From Halobacteriovoraceae bacterium (GTDB lineage Bacteria; Bdellovibrionota; Bacteriovoracia; Bacteriovoracales; Bacteriovoracaceae), in the NCBI GenBank assembly GCA_002712005.1, contig PASP01000009.1, positions 116,638 to 180,637 of the forward strand: 64,000 nucleotides of DNA, read 5' to 3'. Positions 7,426 to 16,286 of the stretch are shown in pieces. The notes under the pieces were generated by a model that was given only the letters and a program-made list of their open reading frames with translations, was not told where the DNA came from and ran no database searches. Position numbers and translations under genes: made by a program. Positions within the stretch are counted from its first letter, which is position 1. Each line of letters starts with the position of its first letter.

Positions 7426-10380
7426 ATGAAACCGGAAACATTAAAATTAATTCTTACGATCTTAATTTTAGGAGCAACTTCTCTAATGAGTGGTCGCTCT
7501 TTTGCAAACGATACCGCCTATTTAATCCAAGAAATGGAAAGTTTAAGAGATTCTCTAGAACTTGATGATCCTGCTCGTATCGACCTTACGCTCAGATTAG
7601 CGGATCTCTATTTTGATGCCTCGATTAAAGAAGGGGATACTGAAGGTGATCCAAAAGTTCTCCGTCAGCAACGTATGAAGGCCCTAGACCTCTATCGTCA
7701 CTCTTTAAATGGAACCGATGGAGTTGAAAGAGTGGAAGGCCTAGACCGACTAAAGATTCAATTCCAAATGGCGCGACTTTTAAGTCGTTTAGGTGAGTAT
7801 GAGGAAGCTGAGGGACATTATAAAGATGTGGAAGCTCATAAACTTACACCTAAGAAAATGAGAGAACAGGCCAGTCTTGCTCTTGCTGAGTGGTACGAAG
7901 AAGATGCCCAGTATCCAAAAGCTGTTAAATTCTATGATAAAGCTCTGGCCCTATGTGAGGCCAAGGCCAGTTGTAATTACGCTCACTATCGTAAGGGATG
8001 GCTCTACTTTAAAGATACGAAGCTAGATAACGCTATTGCTGAAATGAAGGCTTCCCTTTGGGTTATAGATCCAACAGAGAAGAGTGAGGGAGAAATTCGT
8101 GAGTCTTCCTTACAGGATTTAATTCTCTTTATGTCCAATGCGGATACTAATGGTGAGAAAGAATTAGAGTATATGAGAAATCTTTCCGCTCAAATTCATC
8201 GCCCTGAATTGGTGAGAAAATTAGTGGAAGCCTTCTATGTTGCGGGTAACCGTCGAGCTGGTTCTCATATCTTAGCTTATATTAATGAAGAAAAACCTAA
8301 TCTCTACTACGAAGTTAGGCTTTTGGAAGAATTCTACGGTTTTAGAAATTGGGATAAAGTTGAAAAGTATCTCGCTGATCTTAAGAAGAGAAGTTCATCT
8401 GACTTACCTAGTAAGAAAGAAGAAAAAGAAGAAGTTAATAAAATCTTACGCCGTTATCTCGTACAGGTGGATTCAGAAGCTGAAGTTATTCCTGAGCTGA
8501 ATACTTTCTTAAAGAATTCGATTGATATCTATCTAAGTATTTATCCCAATGATGACCTTCGTAAAAAGATGCAACAAGGTTGGTTGAAAGCTGAGTCTGA
8601 TGAGAAATTAAAAGTGGCCCGTCTAGGTGAATGGATTAAAGAAGATCTGGCCTTGGGGATCAAGCCTGAAGAAATCAGAAAATTGCGTCAGACTCGTCTA
8701 TCGATGGCCCAGAAATTAAAAAATTCTGATGTTGTGATCGAAGAATCCCTGGCCATTGCCGATATATTAAAAAATACTTCAGAAGCTGATGAGTTTACTT
8801 ATGTTGCGGCTAGAGAGTTCTATGCAAAAAAGGAATACGATAAGGCCTTACCTCTATTTAAGAGTTTAGTGGACGGTGCCGTTACGAAGAAGAAAATCAG
8901 TAATTGGTCACTTCTCTCACAGAACTTATTACTTGATATCTATAATCATAAGAAAGACTTCGATAAAATTATTGCCCAAGTGGCCCTATGGAAAACTGCT
9001 GTCGCTAGTGCAGATATGACAGAAGTCGATAAGAATAAAAAGCTGAAAAAAGAGTTAGCTGCTGATACTGCGCAAATGGATAAGATTCAAATTGAAGCTC
9101 GATTCGAAAAAGCGGCAAAATTACAGGATTCTCCAGAGTCTCTTCAAGCTTTTTACGATTTCTGCTTTCAGGGAGTATTTCCCGATAAGTCTTGTCCCAA
9201 TGCTAAAGTTCTCTCTGTAAAGTTTGCAGATCAGGCGAAATTAATCTCGCTTCTTGAAAAGGAAGGGGATGAGCAAGCTCTTATGAATGAGTATGAGTTA
9301 ATGGGACGTTTTGCTGATGCCGCTAAATTACAGGAGAAGCTTGTCTTAAAAAAAGAGGGCAAGAAAGCTTCTCATGAACTCTATTTAAAAATTGCCCTTC
9401 TCTATGAATTAGATGAAGAGTTTTCTCAAAGAAATCGTATCCTTGGTCAACTTGTGCAAAAGATTAAAAGAGAGAAGTCGATTCCTGAAAATCTAGAGGG
9501 GGCCATCTTTTTGACCCTAGATGAAGCGGGGATGATTAATTCAAAATCTCTTTTTATTCCATGGTCTATGAAGAGAAAACTTTCTTTGGCCAATCGTCTT
9601 GAAATGGAGAAGCCTGGGAAGACCACTCAAAAACTCATTATGTCACAACAGGAGTCTCAGGGTCCTATCTGGTCTCAACTTCTATTAAAAGGAGTTGAGA
9701 AGAAATTTGCTCGCGTAAATAAGATTAAGTTCTATGGGAGAAGTTCAAAGTGGCTATTTAAGAAGAGAACCAAGGCCATCGAGAGATTTGTATCTACAGT
9801 TAAGCCAAAGCTTGAAGGAGCAGATCTTGAAACACGAATTTATCTCCTTCATATGATGACTCGTGTTTATGGAAAAATGACTGAGGATATTTTAGCGACT
9901 CCTCTTCCTCCAGACCTTGATGATGAAACTTTAGCTCAAGTTCAAATCCAGCTACAAACCATGTCCGAGCCCTTTGAAAAAGTAAGAAGTGATTATCAAA
10001 GACTTTTAGATGAACAAATGGCTTCCTTTAATGCTGAAGATGAGACTGAAATTGATATGAAGCAAAGAATTGCCAAGAATATTGATGAAATCACGGGTCA
10101 CAATTATTCAGAATTTATTGAACTTAAGCCGGTTCAAAAGGCAACAGTTATTGCTTCGCAATTTGAAGGTGAAAATCTTGATCAATGGAAGAATACTTTG
10201 AGTCGTGAGCCTAATAATTTAGCTGCTCTTAAGTCTTTACAGGTGTATTTCAAGGATCAAGGTATGTTGCGACTTTCAGCTTACTACTCGGGAAGAGTGG
10301 AGAGTATAGAACCTATTCAAAAACAGACTGAAGTTAAAGATAAAACTGTGGATCAACAAGATGCAGAGGAGGCCATATGA
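7426..10380 (+). CDS. Large exported TPR-repeat protein of gliding cluster
   Basis: This 984-residue protein has an N-terminal hydrophobic signal (LKLILTILILGATSLMSGRSFA) and helical repeats that look like TPRs, for example RLLSRLGEYEEAEGHYKDVE, ALAEWYEEDAQYPKAVKFYDKA, FYAKKEYDKALPLFKSLV and LMGRFADAAKLQEKLV. TPR arrays are protein-protein scaffolds. In the Myxococcus Glt complex GltE and GltC play such roles, and by position this is the GltE/AglT-like candidate. The length is well above the usual Myxococcus TPR members, so equivalence is loose. The stop overlaps the next gene's start by four bases (ATGA). It is probably periplasmic, linking the proton motor to outer-membrane parts. Confidence 0.75.
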   Translation: MKPETLKLILTILILGATSLMSGRSFANDTAYLIQEMESLRDSLELDDPARIDLTLRLADLYFDASIKEGDTEGDPKVLRQQRMKALDLYRHSLNGTDGVERVEGLDRLKIQFQMARLLSRLGEYEEAEGHYKDVEAHKLTPKKMREQASLALAEWYEEDAQYPKAVKFYDKALALCEAKASCNYAHYRKGWLYFKDTKLDNAIAEMKASLWVIDPTEKSEGEIRESSLQDLILFMSNADTNGEKELEYMRNLSAQIHRPELVRKLVEAFYVAGNRRAGSHILAYINEEKPNLYYEVRLLEEFYGFRNWDKVEKYLADLKKRSSSDLPSKKEEKEEVNKILRRYLVQVDSEAEVIPELNTFLKNSIDIYLSIYPNDDLRKKMQQGWLKAESDEKLKVARLGEWIKEDLALGIKPEEIRKLRQTRLSMAQKLKNSDVVIEESLAIADILKNTSEADEFTYVAAREFYAKKEYDKALPLFKSLVDGAVTKKKISNWSLLSQNLLLDIYNHKKDFDKIIAQVALWKTAVASADMTEVDKNKKLKKELAADTAQMDKIQIEARFEKAAKLQDSPESLQAFYDFCFQGVFPDKSCPNAKVLSVKFADQAKLISLLEKEGDEQALMNEYELMGRFADAAKLQEKLVLKKEGKKASHELYLKIALLYELDEEFSQRNRILGQLVQKIKREKSIPENLEGAIFLTLDEAGMINSKSLFIPWSMKRKLSLANRLEMEKPGKTTQKLIMSQQESQGPIWSQLLLKGVEKKFARVNKIKFYGRSSKWLFKKRTKAIERFVSTVKPKLEGADLETRIYLLHMMTRVYGKMTEDILATPLPPDLDDETLAQVQIQLQTMSEPFEKVRSDYQRLLDEQMASFNAEDETEIDMKQRIAKNIDEITGHNYSEFIELKPVQKATVIASQFEGENLDQWKNTLSREPNNLAALKSLQVYFKDQGMLRLSAYYSGRVESIEPIQKQTEVKDKTVDQQDAEEAI

Positions 10381-10667
10381 AAAGGATAAATCTCGTTAAA
10401 ATGATTCTTCTTCTATTTATGGTTTGTGCCACCACTACAAATAGTTTGGCCCAAAGTGCAACGGAAACCTTAATGAAAGGTAAGAATGTACGTTATAAAT
10501 CTCAAGGAAGAGTTGATTTCGAATCCCTACTTATTGAAGGGGAGAGGAAGAAACCTGAAATGTCCGTAGTGACAGGTAATATCGGGGAGAAAGACTCTGG
10601 ACTCTTAAAGTTTAGAAAAGACTTTTTAGATGTAATGGCAGACGATTTCGGGGAGAAAATACAATGA
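10377..10667 (+). CDS. Small exported protein of the gliding cluster, unknown function
   Basis: This 96-residue protein has a signal peptide (VKMILLLFMVCATTTNSLAQ) and a short hydrophilic mature part containing VRYKSQGRVDFESLLIEGERK. It overlaps the gene before by ATGA and the gene after by four bases, so it is almost certainly co-translated with the TPR and AgmX-like proteins. I do not recognise a family. The tight coupling suggests that it is a structural or assembly partner of the trans-envelope complex. Confidence 0.7.
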   Translation: MKRINLVKMILLLFMVCATTTNSLAQSATETLMKGKNVRYKSQGRVDFESLLIEGERKKPEMSVVTGNIGEKDSGLLKFRKDFLDVMADDFGEKIQ

Positions 10668-11872
10668 TTGCAGTAGAAACTGAATCTGGTGAATTAGTAA
10701 AAATCTTAAAGAATGTTGCCGATGGTGAATTCGGATTACACTCTAATTTTGGACTTATTGCTACAAAAAGAGCAAAAGAAAGAGTTGAGACACGTAAAAG
10801 ACAAGGTTTCGACTACACAAAAGATGAGTGGCATTGCTCTTTTAAGCTTGCAGAGGCGGAAGGGAGCTTTAATATTCTTGGGACTCAAAATTGTGATGCT
10901 CTTCAAACTTCAGAAGGATGGCTTCTTGAAACCCCTCTTGGAAAGTTTAAATTGGTAAAAGGGGGAGCTGATTATGTCAGCACACTCCTAGAAGACCATG
11001 AAGATGAAGCGAGTTGGTTGAATCGAGCTCTGGAGCTTATGATTCTCCTTACTTTTATTCTCTTACCTGTTCTTTACTATCTTCAAGAGAAACCTGTTGA
11101 AGAAGAAGAGGTGAAGAAAGAAGAAATCGTTGAGCCTATCACCGTAAAGATTGTAAAACAGCCTGAGAGAGTGGTTAATATCTCTAAGCCTGTAAATCCA
11201 AATATCAAAGTAAAGCCTCTGACAAAGGCCGAGCGTTCTAAGAGAGCGGTTAAGAGAAATCTAGGCTTTCTTGGAATGGTGGGTTCTAAAGATATGAAGA
11301 AAGTTGTCGGTGGTGTTCCTCAAGAGTTGAAAAAGGCCACTGCTGGCGCAGGTGCTGGTGGTGATGCTGGCTCAGGTGGAGAGGTTCTTACTGGGTTAGG
11401 TAAAGGTCTTAAGAAAACGACTGTTGGTAATACGGGTGTGAAAGGACTTGGCGGTATTGGTACCAAAGGTGCTGGTGGTGGAAAAGGTGGATATGGAAAT
11501 ACCATGGTTGCCTCAGGTAGTGGTAAGGGAATCTCTGCTATTGCCGTTTCCAATTCTGATGTTACGCTTGAAGGGGGGATTTCTCGATATGCCATTAATG
11601 CAACCATCGCAAAGTATCTCAATCAAGTTCGTCGTTGTTATGAAACTCAGTTGAAGACAAAACCAAATATTCAAGGTCTTGTTGAGATGAGTTTTGAGAT
11701 CAACTCTGGTGGTCGCTTAAATTTTGCCAATGTTCGAAGAACGACATTGAAAGATAAGCCGACTGAACAATGTATTCAAAGTAAAATGATGACCTGGCAA
11801 TTTCCTAAACCAAAGGGAGGAGTCAAGGTTCCTGTTAAATACCCATTTATGTTAAGACCGGTAGGTTCATAA
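10664..11872 (+). CDS. AgmX/PglI-like TonB-type energy transducer of gliding cluster
   Basis: This 402-residue protein has a cytoplasmic N-terminal region (about 1-120), one membrane span (ELMILLTFILLPVLYYL), an acidic/Lys/Pro stretch, a long Gly-rich linker (about residues 225-300, rich in GAGG and GKG) and a C-terminal AgmX/TonB-like domain. The C-terminal domain contains ISRYAINATIAKYLNQVRRC, CYETQLKTKP, GLVEMSFEINSGG and a closing WQFPKPKGG. This C-terminal family is typical of Myxococcus AgmX/GltJ and GltG, which span the periplasm and reach the outer-membrane part of the gliding complex. Unlike AgmX, no zinc finger or GYF domain is apparent in the N-terminal part, and no clear FHA fold is recognised. 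It overlaps both neighbours and so belongs to the same operon. Confidence 0.85.
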   Translation: MIAVETESGELVKILKNVADGEFGLHSNFGLIATKRAKERVETRKRQGFDYTKDEWHCSFKLAEAEGSFNILGTQNCDALQTSEGWLLETPLGKFKLVKGGADYVSTLLEDHEDEASWLNRALELMILLTFILLPVLYYLQEKPVEEEEVKKEEIVEPITVKIVKQPERVVNISKPVNPNIKVKPLTKAERSKRAVKRNLGFLGMVGSKDMKKVVGGVPQELKKATAGAGAGGDAGSGGEVLTGLGKGLKKTTVGNTGVKGLGGIGTKGAGGGKGGYGNTMVASGSGKGISAIAVSNSDVTLEGGISRYAINATIAKYLNQVRRCYETQLKTKPNIQGLVEMSFEINSGGRLNFANVRRTTLKDKPTEQCIQSKMMTWQFPKPKGGVKVPVKYPFMLRPVGS

Positions 11873-13503
11873 TGAAATTAAGAAAAACGAATAAACTTTT
11901 ATTATCCTTTCTCCTTGCTTCTAGCTTTCTCATGGGCTGTGATGAAAATCCTTACCCTGCTGGTGATGGAGTGATTGTAGAAACTCCAACTCTAGAAGAA
12001 GAGCCTCTTCCTGAACTTTCCCTCGCGGTTGACGATGTTATTGAATTTCGTGAAGGGCGTAGAGGAACTTATCTGATTATAGGAGCTGTAGCAGAGCCAG
12101 GTGAGCCTATTATATCTGTAGAAGACCTCCCTGCAGGCGCTACTTTTGATGAGAAAGAAAATCTAATCAAATGGATTCCTGATCACTTTGCGGGTAACGA
12201 TCCCAATGATCCTGGAATTAAAAGTCGTATTTATCCCATAATGGTAGAGCTGAGAAGTTCGGAAGATGAATTCCGTGCTGTAAGAAAGCAAGTGAATCTT
12301 CTGGTTCACGATGTTCCTCAATTGATTAAAATTAATACCGCCAGAAATGGTTCTATTGACGAAGGGAAGAAGTTTTCAAGCTCATTCACCATTGAAAACT
12401 CTGATTATCCAGATGGTCCATTTAAAGTTCTCTTAAAGGACATGCCGGCCAATATCGAATTAATTGCAGATGAAGATGATCCTACAAAATTCACTATGGA
12501 ATTTACTCCGGACTTCTTTCATGTCAATCGTGAAACAGATGGTCAGAAAGTTAAGTATGTAGGAACGATCTTTGTTTCTAACCCTGCAAATCATATCGAA
12601 GAGAAGCAATTTGAAATCACGGTAAATGATATTAGACTTGATTCTAAGCTTGTTGCTCCAAGTGAATTAGTTCAAGGACTCGATGTTTCGATTCAAGTTG
12701 CTGGTTATGATCTTAATAAAGAAGTAACCCCAAAGATTGAGCTCTTAGGTGGTCGAGCTGATCGTCCTCAATTTGGTACTTTTGATTTTGAAGTGATTAA
12801 GAATCCAGAGAATTATTCAAGTGTTCTCAATGTGACTTGGAAAGACATTCCACCTTCGCAAAATGGAAAGACTCATACCTTAAAGTTTAAGTCTTGTGTT
12901 CTTTCTTTCAATGGCTCTTATAATAACTGCTCTTATGCAGAGACCGAAGTTAAGTTTGTTGTTCGAGATAGAAAAGCTCCACTTATTTCTCGTTCCTCAT
13001 GGCCAGTAGATGAACTTGTCTATATTGGCTTTAATGAGAAGTTATCTAAGAATATTCGTGTGACTGATAGGGAAGACTCTAAACTTTCACCTAAAGTAGA
13101 GATTTTTCCTGAAGAGATGAGACAGTATGTTGAATGGGATAATGGATTTCTTACGGCACGTTTTGATAAAGCAGGAGTCTATCAGTTTAATCTAAAGGCC
13201 ACTTCTGACTATAATGTTTCCTCAACCGAGAGTTTTATATTAGAAGTATTCCCAGAAGAACGTTACAAGAATTTAATCTTTGCTGATTCAACCCGTGATC
13301 CAGAAGTTATCTTTTACAAAGAAAGATTTAAGGATATGCAGATGATGAATCCGGCCATCCAGCAAATCAATCCTCGTAATATCTCAGGCCGAGATATGCT
13401 TATCATCACTTCCAGTACTCTGCTTGATAAGTCTATCCAAGACAAGGTGATGGCAGCGATCGATAAAATCGATCATGTTGTTGTGGCTTCTCCGCTTATT
13501 TAG
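11872..13503 (+). CDS. Lipoprotein with Ig/cadherin-like repeats, interrupted by an in-frame amber codon
   Basis: This lipoprotein has a type II signal peptide ending LMGC (Cys23). Asp at +2 is an inner-membrane retention signal in E. coli, but that rule may not hold here. The mature part looks like tandem beta-sandwich modules with repeated phrases of the putative-Ig type: EEPLPELSLAVDD, DLPAGATFDEKENLIKWIPD and a similar DMPANIELIADEDDPTKFTM block. Such modules form extended periplasmic or surface stalks. Codon 544 is TAG (13501-13503), yet the same frame continues open for another 140 codons (13504-13923) with gene-like sequence. The full-length product would be about 683 residues. The first base overlaps the AgmX-like stop. 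As part of the gliding cluster it may be a periplasmic connector. Confidence 0.85.
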   Translation: MKLRKTNKLLLSFLLASSFLMGCDENPYPAGDGVIVETPTLEEEPLPELSLAVDDVIEFREGRRGTYLIIGAVAEPGEPIISVEDLPAGATFDEKENLIKWIPDHFAGNDPNDPGIKSRIYPIMVELRSSEDEFRAVRKQVNLLVHDVPQLIKINTARNGSIDEGKKFSSSFTIENSDYPDGPFKVLLKDMPANIELIADEDDPTKFTMEFTPDFFHVNRETDGQKVKYVGTIFVSNPANHIEEKQFEITVNDIRLDSKLVAPSELVQGLDVSIQVAGYDLNKEVTPKIELLGGRADRPQFGTFDFEVIKNPENYSSVLNVTWKDIPPSQNGKTHTLKFKSCVLSFNGSYNNCSYAETEVKFVVRDRKAPLISRSSWPVDELVYIGFNEKLSKNIRVTDREDSKLSPKVEIFPEEMRQYVEWDNGFLTARFDKAGVYQFNLKATSDYNVSSTESFILEVFPEERYKNLIFADSTRDPEVIFYKERFKDMQMMNPAIQQINPRNISGRDMLIITSSTLLDKSIQDKVMAAIDKIDHVVVASPLI

Positions 13504-13923
13504 AATTTTCCGCCGAAGTTCTACGATCGACTGGTGAATAAGTATGATATGTCTCCAATTGGTAGACTTTCTCAAATTCCCAATGCTCCTAAATTAGAAG
13601 ATGCTAAATTTCATTTTACTCAGCACTTTGACGTTCCCACTAATGAAATTGGACTCTTGGGAAAATCTTCATCTGCTTCAACAGACCCTATGATCTTCAA
13701 CGGGGGTCTTTATGATACAGAGAAAAATTGTAAAGGTGTTTTAGGTGTATCTGAAACTGATATTAACCCCTTTATCATTGGGTTGAGTTGTAAGAGAACA
13801 GAGCGCCTCGGTGGTGGTAGGATCTCTATCTTAGGTACTGAGTGGTCTGATTTAAAAACCAGTGAAGATGATAAACAGATTCCAGTTAAGTGGTTTGATA
13901 CCCTCTTAAACGAAGAGTTCTAA
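13504..13923 (+). pseudogene. In-frame C-terminal remainder of the lipoprotein after the amber stop
   Basis: These 139 sense codons continue in exactly the same frame as the gene at 11872, with natural composition and normal TAA termination at 13923. The junction reads ASPLI-stop-NFPPKFYDRLVNKYD, which looks like uninterrupted protein. The next gene follows after 19 bases, so operon spacing is normal. A GTG at 13534 is the first possible restart but has no Shine-Dalgarno, so independent translation is unlikely. It could be a recent nonsense mutation, a base-call error or stop-codon readthrough. TAG ends several other genes here (53585, 55109 and 57144), so code reassignment is not supported. 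Confidence 0.7.
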
Positions 13924-13942
13924 TAAGAGTTAAGGATAAATT

Positions 13943-14659
13943 ATGAATGTTTTAAAGAACGCAAAGAAATATTTAATGGTGATGGCCCTTGTTTCTACTT
14001 CTTCGTATGCTGCTGAAAGTGGAGAGGTCTCAAAACTAGAAAATAAACTCGATGCCCTCAATATTCCCGATGATAAGGTAACGCCTCTTTTGAGCCAGGA
14101 TCAGCTCTATATTGTGAACACTCGTTATTCGAGTTTAATCAATCGTCATGAAGTTACTTTAAAAGGGGGGCATAACTTTACTGCTGATAGCCACCTTGAT
14201 TCAAAGGATATTGCTCTCTCTTATCGTTATCACCTCAATAGTGATTGGTCATTTGGTGTACGTTATACCGAGTATCAGAATGATCTAACAGGTGCTGGAG
14301 AGAGACTCTTTGATGATCAGAAGCTTCTTCCCGACACTGATTATTCTGTAAATGCTAAAGAAATTTTTGCTACTTATAATACGATTTATGGAAAACTTCG
14401 TTGGTCTCAAGAAACGGTAGTTTATTTTGATCAATATATTTCTCTTGGAGTAGGGGAAATGGAGTTGGCCTCCGGTAAGACCAATCATGCTCTCGCCGAT
14501 TTAGGCTTGGCCTTTTGGATTGGTAAACACATGAGTGCACGTGTAGGGCTTAAGAATGAGTTCTATAATCAAACTCAGTTAACAGGCAAAGAATTTAAGG
14601 CCAATACTTTTGGCTATATTGAATTTGGTTACCTCTTTGGCTCTGGGGACAGAGGTTAA
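13943..14659 (+). CDS. Outer-membrane beta-barrel protein of gliding cluster (GltA/GltB-like)
   Basis: This 238-residue protein has a signal peptide (KYLMVMALVSTSSYAAE) and then alternating amphipathic strands: EVTLKGGHNFTADSHLD, IALSYRYHLNSDWSFGVRYT, LRWSQETVVYFDQYISLGV, MSARVGLKNEFYNQTQL and a terminal GYIEFGYLFG. This is the pattern of the outer-membrane barrel domain found in delta-proteobacterial and Bdellovibrio Glt-type clusters. A Leu-rich helix precedes the barrel (SKLENKLDALNIP). It would anchor the periplasmic Glt components at the outer membrane. The intergenic distance of 19 bases supports co-transcription. Confidence 0.8.
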   Translation: MNVLKNAKKYLMVMALVSTSSYAAESGEVSKLENKLDALNIPDDKVTPLLSQDQLYIVNTRYSSLINRHEVTLKGGHNFTADSHLDSKDIALSYRYHLNSDWSFGVRYTEYQNDLTGAGERLFDDQKLLPDTDYSVNAKEIFATYNTIYGKLRWSQETVVYFDQYISLGVGEMELASGKTNHALADLGLAFWIGKHMSARVGLKNEFYNQTQLTGKEFKANTFGYIEFGYLFGSGDRG

Positions 14660-14669
14660 TTGACACAAA

Positions 14670-16286
14670 ATGGGATCGGTCACGATGTTCAAAAGTAATT
14701 TATATAAAAAATGGAAATTGAATAAGCTCGCTAGCATAACTTGTGTAGCCGCTATGGTGTTCGCGACAAGTTCTTCACTTATGGCCTCTGAAGCCCAAGG
14801 CACAGGTGCCTTTAGTCAAATGGAAGGAGCTGATATCGATTTCTCGAAGCAGCTCACTCAAGCAAGGGCCCTTAAATTAGATGATCCTTTTCTCATTCAG
14901 CTCTATAGTCGTTGGAAGGCCTTAGGAGCGCTTGAGCCACAGACCAATGAGTGGTTCAACCTGATCTTTTCGGGAGAAAATGAAAAGGCCTTTGAGAGAA
15001 TTCATCTCTCTTCGATCAATGCGGATCGTAAAATTTCTGCTCTTACAAAGCCAGTAGAACTCTATTTACTCTATAAATTGGGATACTTTCAAACTTTCTT
15101 CGATGAATGGGCAAGCTATTCAGTGGAAAGTGGTTTTGCTCGTACGGAGCTTGGTTTGGCCTTGGATCATGTGGTATCGCCCCAGAGTTCTTTGATCTTA
15201 GTCAATCAAGGCTTCTTTGTTGATGCCAAATTGAAAGCCAATCTGAATTTACTTAAGAATATTGAGGGAAATATTAATTACTCTCTCCAAGGATTTAATG
15301 CTCTTCGCTCTGGAGATCAGTCTGTTTCTTGGATCGGTAAACTTAGAGATAATGATGAGCTTCGCTTACATTTGGCCCATACCGCCTTACTCGATTATGG
15401 TCGTCAAGGGCAGCTTGGAGCTTCTGGTAAATTAATTTCTAAGGTGGTTGAACCTTGGATTGAAAAGTCTGAAAAGCCAGAAGAAATCTCTCTGTATTAT
15501 ATGACTCTTGGTCGCTTACTTTATCAGGCCGGTGCTTATAAGCAAGCTGAGCATTTCTATTACTTAGTTCCTCAATCCTCTAAATATTTCTTAGAGGCGA
15601 GAACGGAAGCTCTTTGGGTTCAACTTCAAGAAAGAGATTTTCCAACGGCAAAGGGGCAGTTAGAAAGTTTAAAGATGAATGTTTTTACTGATCAATTCTA
15701 TCCTGAGGTCTTCCTTGCTCAGGCCATTGGTAACACTATGATGTGCCAATTCATTGAAGCTAGGCGTTCGATTCAGTCCTTCATTAACGTTAATAAGAAC
15801 TGGGCTAAGAAGATTGAACAGGCCGTAACGATGGATAATCCTCCTATGATTAAAGAGAATTTCTATGTTAGGGGAATTCGTGGTCGTGAAGATGCCCTAA
15901 AAAGAGAGGCTAAAGTCTTCTCTGAACAAGGTATTACGGCCTATGAAACTCGCCATGGTGAAATTCTTTCTGAGGCCAAAAGACAGTTAAGGGCCGAAGC
16001 TAAGAAGCAATGGGGTAATCGAAAAGAAATCTTAGATGCTGCTATTTATAAGATGGGATTTGTAAGAATTGAGCTTCTCAGTAGAATGAGAGCCGTTTCT
16101 CAAGGAATCAAAGATAGCTTTACTGCTGATAAGGTAAGTGTCTTTCAAGCGGCACCTGCTCGAGAGTCAAAGAATGAAATGAACTTTCCCAATGATGGAA
16201 TGCTTTGGGGGGATGAGCTTTTTAGAATGAGTGCAGAAGTTCATAATATGTGTATTCAAGGTAAATTTTATGAAAAGAAGAAATAA
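14670..16286 (+). CDS. Exported helical-repeat protein of gliding cluster (GltC-like)
   Basis: This protein of about 538 residues starts at 14670, or at the second ATG at 14685, and has a signal peptide (LASITCVAAMVFATSSSLMA). It contains alpha-helical repeats resembling TPRs, for example YYMTLGRLLYQAGAYKQAEH, EALWVQLQERDFPTAKGQLE and QFIEARRSIQSFINVNK. Late segments are basic and helical (SEAKRQLRAEAKKQW). By order in the cluster (barrel protein, then periplasmic repeat protein) it resembles Myxococcus GltC, but sequence identity cannot be judged by eye. Its 3' end overlaps the next gene's start by 17 bases. Confidence 0.7.
   Translation: MGSVTMFKSNLYKKWKLNKLASITCVAAMVFATSSSLMASEAQGTGAFSQMEGADIDFSKQLTQARALKLDDPFLIQLYSRWKALGALEPQTNEWFNLIFSGENEKAFERIHLSSINADRKISALTKPVELYLLYKLGYFQTFFDEWASYSVESGFARTELGLALDHVVSPQSSLILVNQGFFVDAKLKANLNLLKNIEGNINYSLQGFNALRSGDQSVSWIGKLRDNDELRLHLAHTALLDYGRQGQLGASGKLISKVVEPWIEKSEKPEEISLYYMTLGRLLYQAGAYKQAEHFYYLVPQSSKYFLEARTEALWVQLQERDFPTAKGQLESLKMNVFTDQFYPEVFLAQAIGNTMMCQFIEARRSIQSFINVNKNWAKKIEQAVTMDNPPMIKENFYVRGIRGREDALKREAKVFSEQGITAYETRHGEILSEAKRQLRAEAKKQWGNRKEILDAAIYKMGFVRIELLSRMRAVSQGIKDSFTADKVSVFQAAPARESKNEMNFPNDGMLWGDELFRMSAEVHNMCIQGKFYEKKK

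Noticed and set aside
11320-11622. Minus-strand Pro-rich frame opposite the AgmX-like gene
   Set aside because: It is the antisense of the Gly-rich linker (GGT/GGC read backwards as ACC/GCC and CCA-type codons). No Shine-Dalgarno or family features are present.
13501-13503. TAG reassigned to an amino acid in this genome
   Set aside because: Several intact genes in the window end with TAG at the expected place (DUF523 at 21633, 53585, 55109 and 57144), so TAG functions as a stop.
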